Position numbers and translations under genes: made by a program. From positions 1 through 13,016 of the forward strand of contig JAHJBR010000118.1 of assembly GCA_018813445.1 (NCBI GenBank): DNA of 13,016 nucleotides, given 5' to 3'. This document shows positions 7,828 through 13,016 of the stretch, piece by piece. The notes under the pieces are model-generated. The model was not told where the DNA came from. It ran no database searches and worked only from the letters and a program-made list of their open reading frames with translations. Within the stretch, counting starts at the first letter, position 1; each line of letters opens with the position of its first letter. The DNA comes from Microcaldota archaeon (GTDB lineage Archaea; Micrarchaeota; Micrarchaeia; Anstonellales; Bilamarchaeaceae).

Positions 7828-8955
7828 TTAAGAAGGGTTTCCATTGAGCGCTTTAATATCTTTATCAATTGCAAACAAAAGAATTCCCCTTTGACCGGCA
7901 TCTGTGACATGAGCCTCAATATATTTTTTTAAGTTGTTTGGTTCTTCGATGTATGGTAATAATAGAATAAGGAACTGATCAACATCTTTAGAATTTCCTT
8001 CTACTTTAATTTTGGTTTTAGTGTATTTATAGCTAGATAATTGTTTCATTAATTCTCCATATCTTTTTGTAAATTGAAGCTCGGCATTTGAAGGTGGTTC
8101 TATTGATTCTTTTGATGAGGAGTAATCCTCTTTTAAAGATGTATTTACTGCTTTTCTCTTCAAACGTCTGCCTATAATTTTTGATGCTATATTAGTAACT
8201 ACACCGGGTATAATAGGGTAGTCTATGCGTTCAGGTTTGACAACTTTTGGTGCTTTTTCTACTGCAGTTTCGGCAGCTTCTGCACCTGTTTTTTTTGCTA
8301 CTGTCATACCAGATCTTCTTGTATATTCATTTACAAGTTCTGTTTTAATCGCCCTGCCGATTCGGCTGGCACCTCTGAAAGGAGCACCGATTATCTTCCA
8401 ACCATAATAAATAGTGTCCAAACCTGCATCTACTAAAACAGAACTAACAAGGTTGGTGTTGGCCGCAATTTTTTCTGAAAGTTCTCTGTTGGCAACTTGT
8501 TTTCTTATATCTAAAGAACGACGAGTGGTAGGAAATAGTCTTTCTCCTGCTTTTTTACCGATACCTTTAAGTTTAGTTCCTGTATGAGAAAATACACTTT
8601 TTGCACTTTCCCAACTTGCCTTCTTCAAAGCAGTTGGCATACTTCTTATGGCAAACCAAGCAGATCTACCATGTGTAATGGCTCCAGTGGCTCCTTTTCT
8701 AGCCAATGATTTCGTAGCTTGAGTTGCTATTGTGGTCTGTGCCTTTACTCCGACTCCAAAAATAGGAACAATTAGTGCTAAATCTCCAATTAAACTTACT
8801 GTAGTTGCAAGCGTCATCAGACTTCCTGAAACAAGCTTACCATCAGAATAATAATGATATGCATCTGAACCTGCCATGACAGTTCCAGTTATTGGAACCC
8901 ATTCCGCAACCTTTCCAACAGTGGTATGCTCGTCTGGCTTATTTATTACTGGTAT
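7828..8955 (-). CDS. Unknown ~375-aa protein with N-terminal PIxG hairpin and shared C-terminal domain; probable AUA start
   Basis: No family was recognised. The first ATG (8877) has no convincing SD, yet the frame stays open and protein-like for 29 codons upstream. AAGGTG (8961-8966) sits 5 nt before an in-frame ATA (8955), the same geometry as the SD–ATG of the 332-aa gene. I therefore place the start at 8955. The added N-terminus contains W-V-P-I-T-G and runs into a hydrophobic hairpin ending V-P-I-F-G-V-G, a layout like the PIxG turns of the 332/352-aa proteins. A basic, Lys/Arg-rich middle (about 75-240 of 375) follows, then a Ser/Glu linker. The last 84 residues are homologous to the end of the 752-aa protein. 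The start overlaps the 124-aa gene by 17 bp. If AUA does not initiate, the product is the 349-aa form from 8877. No active site is seen. Confidence 0.86.
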   Translation of the reverse strand: MPVINKPDEHTTVGKVAEWVPITGTVMAGSDAYHYYSDGKLVSGSLMTLATTVSLIGDLALIVPIFGVGVKAQTTIATQATKSLARKGATGAITHGRSAWFAIRSMPTALKKASWESAKSVFSHTGTKLKGIGKKAGERLFPTTRRSLDIRKQVANRELSEKIAANTNLVSSVLVDAGLDTIYYGWKIIGAPFRGASRIGRAIKTELVNEYTRRSGMTVAKKTGAEAAETAVEKAPKVVKPERIDYPIIPGVVTNIASKIIGRRLKRKAVNTSLKEDYSSSKESIEPPSNAELQFTKRYGELMKQLSSYKYTKTKIKVEGNSKDVDQFLILLLPYIEEPNNLKKYIEAHVTDAGQRGILLFAIDKDIKALNGNPS

Positions 8956-9313
8956 TTGAACACCTTATTTGAAGATTTTTAATGAATTCATCTGCAAATT
9001 TTTTCCCTTTGTTAGTATCTAACCATTTTTTTACTTCCTTAAAATTTTTTAAAAGCTCTGGGTTATTTTTTATCTTTTTCTTGAAAACAGGATCATTTGG
9101 ATAAAGGTAATAAACAAATAGAGCATAGTTTAGTACACAACTTCCTGCTTCTCTAACTATTGCATCTTTCCTGGACTTTGGTGCAAGTTTCTGTCTCTTT
9201 CCAAATGACGAAATATACTTTTCAATCATTTCATCTTTAAACCAATATAAGTAGTCTACATGATTTATGGCTTCATCCATTGACTTTATTTCAGTCCGTT
9301 TCATGTCTTTCAT
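8939..9313 (-). CDS. Unknown 124-aa basic helical protein
   Basis: No recognised family. The protein is Lys-rich, predicted all-helical, with no signal peptide or membrane segment. A central hydrophobic/aromatic stretch (about 58-71) may form its core. The start is supported by a TATA-like box about 24 bp upstream, which would begin the mRNA almost at this ATG; the in-frame ATG at 9304 is the alternative and there is no SD for either. Its 3' end overlaps the SD and probable AUA start of the 375-aa gene, so the two are likely co-transcribed and translationally coupled. The region is visibly A+T-richer than the flanking housekeeping genes. Function unknown; a small partner or regulator of the block is only a guess. 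Confidence 0.78.
   Translation of the reverse strand: MKDMKRTEIKSMDEAINHVDYLYWFKDEMIEKYISSFGKRQKLAPKSRKDAIVREAGSCVLNYALFVYYLYPNDPVFKKKIKNNPELLKNFKEVKKWLDTNKGKKFADEFIKNLQIRCSNTSNK
8961..8966 (-). promoter_or_regulatory. Shine-Dalgarno AAGGTG in front of an AUA codon
   Basis: AAGGTG on the minus strand, 5 nt before ATA at 8955-8953 and inside the 3' end of the 124-aa gene. It has no ATG, GTG or TTG at a suitable distance in the downstream gene's frame, so it points to ATA as the initiator or to a mutated ATG. Confidence 0.55.
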
Positions 9314-9329
9314 AAAAATATATCTTAAT

Positions 9330-9349
9330 ACGCATATAAAGTGATGCGT
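9330..9349. promoter_or_regulatory. Inverted repeat over a promoter, possible operator
   Basis: ACGCAT (9330-9335) and ATGCGT (9344-9349) are perfect inverted copies separated by 8 bp; the arms extend into AATA/TATT with one bulged base. The repeat brackets the TATA box of the 124-aa gene, where a dimeric repressor could block TBP. It is a short repeat and could be chance. Confidence 0.35.
9333..9341 (-). promoter_or_regulatory. TATA box for the 124–375-aa transcript
   Basis: The minus strand reads ACTTTATATG around these positions. Its centre is about 24 bp from the ATG at 9313, so transcription should start at or next to the start codon (leaderless mRNA). Confidence 0.55.
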
Positions 9350-9365
9350 TATTGTTTTTCCGAAT

Positions 9366-9376
9366 GTTTTTAAAAT
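9366..9376 (+). promoter_or_regulatory. Candidate TATA box for psmB–aCPSF1
   Basis: GTTTTTAAAAT on the plus strand is about 70 bp before the psmB start, predicting a leader of roughly 40-45 nt that contains the SD at 9428-9432. It is the best TATA-like element in the gap. Confidence 0.45.
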
Positions 9377-9427
9377 GTTCGCGTCCTATTAACAGCAAAC
9401 CCCAGCTTCTTCTGCTCCATTATAATT

Positions 9428-9432
9428 GGAGG
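9428..9432 (+). promoter_or_regulatory. Shine-Dalgarno GGAGG deciding the psmB start
   Basis: GGAGG lies 8 nt before the ATG at 9441, 2 nt before the ATG at 9435 and 14 nt before the ATG at 9447, and overlaps the TTG at 9426. Spacing favours 9441. Confidence 0.65.
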
Positions 9433-9440
9433 AAATGGTG

Positions 9441-10076
9441 ATGATTATGAACGAAGTAAAAAGCCATGAAGCACTTAAAACCGGAACAACTACCGTAGGT
9501 ATTGCATCTAAAACAGGAGTCGTACTTGCAAGCGATAAAAGAGCAACAATGGGCTACCTGATTGCAAGCAAGGATATCGACAAGATTTATCCGCTTTCAA
9601 ACAATATAGCAATGACTATTGCGGGCGGAGTAGGAGATGCGCAAACATTAGTAAGATGGATGCAAGCTGAAATCAAACTTTATGAATTAAGACAGGGGCA
9701 AAAGATAAGCGTGAGCGCAGCTGCAACTCTTTTAGCAAATATTCTTGCACAATACAAATATTATCCATTCTTTGTGCAGCTCCTTATAGGAGGATTTGAT
9801 GGAAAAGCAAAGCTGTTCAGCGTGGATATGCTTGGAGGGATTACAGAAGAAAAGATTGCAAGCACTGGAAGCGGTTCTCCTATTGCTTACGGAGTTTTGG
9901 AAGAACTCTGGAAAGACGATGCGAAAATAACTGAGAATGCAAGAATAGCTGCAAAAGCAGTTTCCGCGGCAATAAAAAGAGATGCTGCAAGCGGGGAGCG
10001 CGTGGATGTCGTAGTAGTGGATGACAACGGATATAGAAAATTCAGCAAAGAGGAAGTCAAGGAAATGTTAGCCTGA
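9441..10076 (+). CDS. psmB: 20S proteasome beta subunit (threonine peptidase)
   Basis: Forms the inner catalytic rings of the archaeal 20S proteasome and cleaves unfolded proteins fed through the alpha ring by AAA ATPases. From the chosen ATG there is a 15-residue propeptide ending in Thr-Gly, cut before the catalytic Thr of TTTVGI. Numbered from that Thr1, the nucleophile set is complete: Asp17 (in SDKRATMG), Lys33 (IDK), Ser129 (TGSGSP) and Asp166 (KRDAASG). The mature length of about 196 residues fits the family. Only one beta gene is visible here, and no alpha subunit is in the window. ATGs at 9435 and 9447, GTG at 9438 and TTG at 9426 are alternative starts that change only the propeptide. 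It is probably co-transcribed with the nuclease gene 33 bp downstream. Confidence 0.97.
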   Translation: MIMNEVKSHEALKTGTTTVGIASKTGVVLASDKRATMGYLIASKDIDKIYPLSNNIAMTIAGGVGDAQTLVRWMQAEIKLYELRQGQKISVSAAATLLANILAQYKYYPFFVQLLIGGFDGKAKLFSVDMLGGITEEKIASTGSGSPIAYGVLEELWKDDAKITENARIAAKAVSAAIKRDAASGERVDVVVVDDNGYRKFSKEEVKEMLA

Positions 10077-10083
10077 TTTTTTT
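10077..10083 (+). terminator. T7 tract directly after psmB
   Basis: Seven T follow the TGA at once, then CATTTTC. This is the kind of U-rich RNA 3' end used in archaeal termination, which the next gene's product (aCPSF1/FttA) promotes. It may give partial termination between psmB and aCPSF1. Confidence 0.4.
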
Positions 10084-10109
10084 CATTTTCAACAGCAGAT
10101 ACATAGTCG

Positions 10110-12017
10110 GTGGTGGGCTTGAATTACAAGGATATTGAAAAAACTGTAAATGAGATAATGCCTCCAGAATGTGAAATAGTCAAAGTGGATGCAGAAGGAC
10201 TCAATATAGTCGTGTATATTAGGAATATTAGGGAATTTTACAATAAAGATCAGCTCATAAAGCATATTGCGGGGGCTGTGAAAAAGAAAGTGCTCATAAG
10301 AGCGGATCCTTCTGTGCTTATGGGAATGGAAGAAGCACTTTCTAAAATTAAATCAATTGTTCCTTCAGAAGTAGAAATAACCAGCATAAGGTTTGTTCCT
10401 GAGTTTAGCGAAGTGCATATTGAAACTCTTAAGCCTGGATTAGTTATAGGGAAGGGTGGCTCTACCCTAAAAGAAATAATGTTGCGGACAAATTGGGCAC
10501 CCATTGTTTTGAGAACCCCAACCATGCCATCTTCAACTGTTGATGGGATAAGAAAAAGTTTCGTATTGGAAGCAGCTGAAAGAAAAAGGTTGCTTTCAGG
10601 AGTTGGGAAAAGGATTTGCCAGCAAATGCCTAAAAGTGATTGGCTTAGGGTTTCCTTTCTTGGAGGATTTGGAGAAGTTGGAAGGAGCTGCATGCTTGTG
10701 CAGACCAATCATAGTAAAGTAATCATAGATTGTGGAGTAAATCCAGTAACAACAGAGCCAACCAAGGCATATCCTTATTTGAATACTCTTGGTTTTTCAT
10801 TGGATCAGATTGATGCTGTAATCATTTCCCATGGGCACATGGACCACATGGGATTTGCTCCTTATTTATATGCATATGGATATGATGGGCCGGTTTATTG
10901 CACTCCGCCCACAAGGGATTTCATGGCCCTGCTTCAGCAGGATTACATAAACGTATTGCAAAAAAGTTTCGGGGTTTCCGCACCTTACACTAAGAAGGAT
11001 ATACAAAAAGAACTTAGGCACGTAATTCCTGTAGATTATGGGGAGGTTGTGGATATCACTCCGGAAATAAAGATGACTTTGTATAATGCAGGCCATATCC
11101 TTGGAAGCGCATTGGTGCATTTGCATATCGGAGAAGGATTGCATAATCTTGTGTATTCAGGGGATATAAAATTTGGGTTTACAAGGCTTTTTGATCCTGC
11201 AAATGTTAATTTTCCAAGGGTGGAAACATTATTTGTGGAAAGCACCTATGGGGGTAGAGATGATATGACTCCGCCCAGGGCAGAGAGTGAAAACAACCTA
11301 ATTAGGATAATAAATGAGACCATTGAGAAAAAAGGATGTGTTCTTATTCCAGTTTTCGCAGTAGGAAGAAGCCAAGAGATATTGTTGGTGCTTGAGGATT
11401 TCTACAAAAGAAACCCGGATTTCAATGTACCTATATACATAGATGGAATGGTTCTGGAAGCAAGTGCTATTCATACAACCTATCCAGAATATTTGCGAGA
11501 CAGTTTAGAGAAAAGGATATTAGCAAATCAAAGTCCGTTTGAATCTCCACTCATTAGGGTTGCAAAAGGAGAGGATAGGGAAACCATAGTTAACGGGGGG
11601 GAACCTGCAATAATACTTGCTCCTTCAGGAATGCTTAGCGGAGGGCCAAGCTATGATTATTTGAAAAGAATGGCGGATAATGAGAAAAATACATTGATTT
11701 TTGTAGGTTATCAAAGTGCGCTTTCATTGGGTTCAAAAATCCAAAAAGGTATGAGAGAAGTCCCAATTATTGGAGCTGATGGAAGAACAGACCTCCTTAA
11801 GATAAATATGAGGGTGGAGACTGTGGAAGGATTTTCAGGGCACAGTGATCGTGCGCAGCTTATGGCATTCTTAAAGAATGTGAGCCCTACTCCTGAAAGA
11901 GTTTATACGATGCATGGAGATGGGAATAAAAGTAATGATCTTGCAAAAAGTGCATCTATGATGTTGAAAAGGGGAGTTGGTGCTCCTCTAGACATGGAAG
12001 CCATACGATTGAAGTGA
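10110..12017 (+). CDS. aCPSF1/FttA: KH–metallo-beta-lactamase–beta-CASP RNA endonuclease/termination factor
   Basis: Archaeal homologue of CPSF73. In methanogens and Thermococcus this family cleaves nascent RNA at U-rich 3' ends and terminates RNA polymerase. Domain order is standard: N-terminal KH-type region (1-170) with G-K-G-G at 114-117; metallo-beta-lactamase core with HGHMDH (241-246), H329 and D352; beta-CASP E377 (VESTYG), H578 (SGHSD) and H602 (MHGD). All metal-binding and catalytic residues are present, and 635 aa matches the family length (about 635). The GTG at 10110 has no SD. A TTG at 10119 preceded by GGTGG is an equally good start, giving 632 aa. The pairing with psmB is also known from Methanocaldococcus jannaschii (MJ1236–MJ1237). 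Very secure. Confidence 0.96.
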   Translation: MVGLNYKDIEKTVNEIMPPECEIVKVDAEGLNIVVYIRNIREFYNKDQLIKHIAGAVKKKVLIRADPSVLMGMEEALSKIKSIVPSEVEITSIRFVPEFSEVHIETLKPGLVIGKGGSTLKEIMLRTNWAPIVLRTPTMPSSTVDGIRKSFVLEAAERKRLLSGVGKRICQQMPKSDWLRVSFLGGFGEVGRSCMLVQTNHSKVIIDCGVNPVTTEPTKAYPYLNTLGFSLDQIDAVIISHGHMDHMGFAPYLYAYGYDGPVYCTPPTRDFMALLQQDYINVLQKSFGVSAPYTKKDIQKELRHVIPVDYGEVVDITPEIKMTLYNAGHILGSALVHLHIGEGLHNLVYSGDIKFGFTRLFDPANVNFPRVETLFVESTYGGRDDMTPPRAESENNLIRIINETIEKKGCVLIPVFAVGRSQEILLVLEDFYKRNPDFNVPIYIDGMVLEASAIHTTYPEYLRDSLEKRILANQSPFESPLIRVAKGEDRETIVNGGEPAIILAPSGMLSGGPSYDYLKRMADNEKNTLIFVGYQSALSLGSKIQKGMREVPIIGADGRTDLLKINMRVETVEGFSGHSDRAQLMAFLKNVSPTPERVYTMHGDGNKSNDLAKSASMMLKRGVGAPLDMEAIRLK

Positions 12018-12054
12018 ATATTACGGTTATACAAACAAAAAGGTTCAAATCAAA

Positions 12055-12396
12055 CTAAACCATATTTTGGAGCATTTTATAGAACTGTTTGGCTCTTGCT
12101 GCTTTTTCATTCATATCTGGTATTGTTTCTAAGTCCTTTATGAATTGCGGATATTGACTTGGGAATTCTTGTTTTATTGATTCGCTTATTTGTTCCAATT
12201 CAACTGCAGCAGTAGTTTTTTCAGCTCTGAGATTTTTTGCGTTTATTGCTGTTTTATTCGCGGCTGCTTTCATGGCTTCTGGATCTTTTCTTTGGTCTTT
12301 TGAAACTTGCCAGCTAGTGTCTCCTTTCTGAGCGCCCCACGCACCCAAATCCATTTTTCCCGGTTCGTCTGCTTTCTTTTTCATTTTTTCTCCCAT
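12055..12396 (-). CDS. Small 113-aa charged protein, unknown
   Basis: No family was recognised. The first 50 residues are polar and probably disordered (many Lys, Asp, Gly, Gln). The rest looks like two or three helices (VELEQISESIKQEF, then a Pro-Gln turn, then the helical end), with no membrane segment. The start is placed at the ATG at 12396 because GAGGTG (12402-12407) lies exactly 5 nt before it; a GTG at 12402 would use the SD itself as codon. The TGA of the DUF2085 gene is embedded in this SD, so the two are translated as a coupled pair. It is convergent with aCPSF1, 37 bp apart. It may be a cytosolic partner of the membrane protein (inference). Confidence 0.82.
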   Translation of the reverse strand: MGEKMKKKADEPGKMDLGAWGAQKGDTSWQVSKDQRKDPEAMKAAANKTAINAKNLRAEKTTAAVELEQISESIKQEFPSQYPQFIKDLETIPDMNEKAARAKQFYKMLQNMV

Positions 12397-12401
12397 AAAC
12401 A

Positions 12402-12408
12402 CACCTCA
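12402..12408 (-). promoter_or_regulatory. SD TGAGGTG containing the upstream stop codon
   Basis: TGAGGTG on the minus strand combines the TGA of the DUF2085 gene with a GAGGTG SD 5 nt before the ATG at 12396, indicating stop–start coupling. Confidence 0.65.
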
Positions 12409-12963
12409 CTTATCTTTTTTCTCTGGTCCAAGAACAAAATTATTCAGAATTGGGATTACGTAAAATGGAACTGCAACTCCTGCAATAAATCCAGTAAGTA
12501 ATCTAAGGGAATTAGTGCTTTGTCTTAGGCCTATTAGCTGAGTTCCCCCATCTAATGCAATGGGAATAAGGAAAATTATAAAATAGATTAATGGAGGAAC
12601 ATCTCTGCTGCTTAATCCCTTGAGAAGGATGAATAGGAAAGCGCCCACTAACATTGCAACATATATTGCTAGATCGCGGGAGCATACTGGAAATTTGTAA
12701 CCAAGCACTCCGTTCAGGGAAACTATTTGGGCCTTGGGAGAATCCCATATGGAATCAGGTTGTATGCAATCGGCCACTGCTCCATTTTCAAAATAACATA
12801 AGGAGCGCTCAACAAGTTGATGGCAGGTTGGTGCATAGGCTGCATGGATTAGGGAGAATGCTTCTGGATTAGATTGTGCAATTAATGGGGCAACAAGAAT
12901 TGGGAACAGGAATGCAAGTAACAATCCATTATAGATTAGAAAACCCCAGTATTTTTTCTGCAT
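12406..12963 (-). CDS. DUF2085-type integral membrane protein
   Basis: Four hydrophobic helices (about 7-29, 99-116, 121-137, 157-178). The landmarks of the DUF2085 family are in order: CHQ followed by ER-S (47-54), P-V-C-S-R with Tyr at 101, D-G-G-T-Q (138-142), and S-x-R-x-x-T-G (152-158). The biochemical role of the family is not known; the Cys/His motifs suggest metal or redox chemistry at the membrane face, which is inference. Unusually, the second Cys of the expected C-x-R-C motif is Asp here, while extra Cys occur at 56 and 66 in the loop after CHQ. The length of 185 aa is ordinary. The start has AGGAGA a few bases upstream, and the 113-aa gene follows with overlapping signals. Family assignment is fairly sure. 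Confidence 0.88.
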   Translation of the reverse strand: MQKKYWGFLIYNGLLLAFLFPILVAPLIAQSNPEAFSLIHAAYAPTCHQLVERSLCYFENGAVADCIQPDSIWDSPKAQIVSLNGVLGYKFPVCSRDLAIYVAMLVGAFLFILLKGLSSRDVPPLIYFIIFLIPIALDGGTQLIGLRQSTNSLRLLTGFIAGVAVPFYVIPILNNFVLGPEKKDK

Positions 12964-13016
12964 TATCTCTCCTTTTTTTCTATTTCCCTTTCAGTCTCAT
13001 GGACTTCCCAGGGATA

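Noticed and set aside
8939..8964. Frameshift joining the 124-aa and 375-aa frames into one gene
   Set aside because: The frames overlap by only 26 bases and a +1 shift would join them, but there is a proper SD 5 nt before ATA in the downstream frame and no slippery run, so two overlapping genes fit better.
2071..9313. Integrated virus or transposon
   Set aside because: No integrase, transposase, capsid, terminase or replication gene, no tRNA and no flanking direct repeats were seen; only the strand switch and unknown genes point that way.
9435..9450. psmB starting at TTG 9426, ATG 9435 or ATG 9447
   Set aside because: The TTG overlaps the SD, and the two ATGs are 2 and 14 nt from it; the ATG at 9441 has normal spacing.

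Overview
The window looks like a stretch of archaeal chromosome. The evidence is an AglB/STT3-type oligosaccharyltransferase, a 20S proteasome beta subunit with a complete catalytic set, and a full-length KH–metallo-beta-lactamase–beta-CASP nuclease of the aCPSF1 (FttA) type. Candidate TATA boxes and GGTG-type Shine-Dalgarno (SD) sequences support this. The finer lineage cannot be fixed by eye. A small-genome euryarchaeal or DPANN-like archaeon is plausible, mainly because the accessory genes have no recognisable families; this is inference.

Layout. (1) 3..2084 (+): aglB, open at the left edge, so its N-terminal third is missing. (2) 2071..9313 (-): a block of six minus-strand genes of unknown function between the two conserved plus-strand units. 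In transcription order they are a 124-aa basic helical protein; a protein of about 375 aa whose best-supported start is an AUA codon; a protein of about 453 aa with a helical N-terminus and Gly-rich hydrophobic segments; a 752-aa helical protein with Gly-zipper segments; and two tandem paralogues of 332 and 352 aa. There seem to be two transcripts: 124+375 from a TATA box near 9337, and 453+752+332+352 from a TATA box near 7810. (3) 9441..12017 (+): psmB followed by aCPSF1, a pair also adjacent in Methanocaldococcus. (4) 12055..12963 (-): a DUF2085-like four-helix membrane protein followed by a small 113-aa protein.

The accessory block is the main point of interest. Its members are tied together by shared parts. 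The 752- and 375-aa proteins end in the same C-terminal domain of about 80 residues. The 332- and 352-aa proteins share a C-terminal half with two hydrophobic turns of the form IPIVG...IPI(V/L)GWF. The 375-aa protein carries a related W-V-P-I-x-G...V-P-I-F-G hairpin at its N-terminus. The 352-aa protein also has a peptidoglycan-binding-like fold near its N-terminus. No enzyme active site was found in any of the six. A membrane- or envelope-associated multi-protein assembly, possibly a surface or effector system, is the most economical reading, but it is inference only.

There is no gene-free stretch longer than 300 bases. The longest gap, 9314..9440, holds divergent promoters. No rRNA, tRNA, CRISPR array, insertion sequence or integrase was seen.
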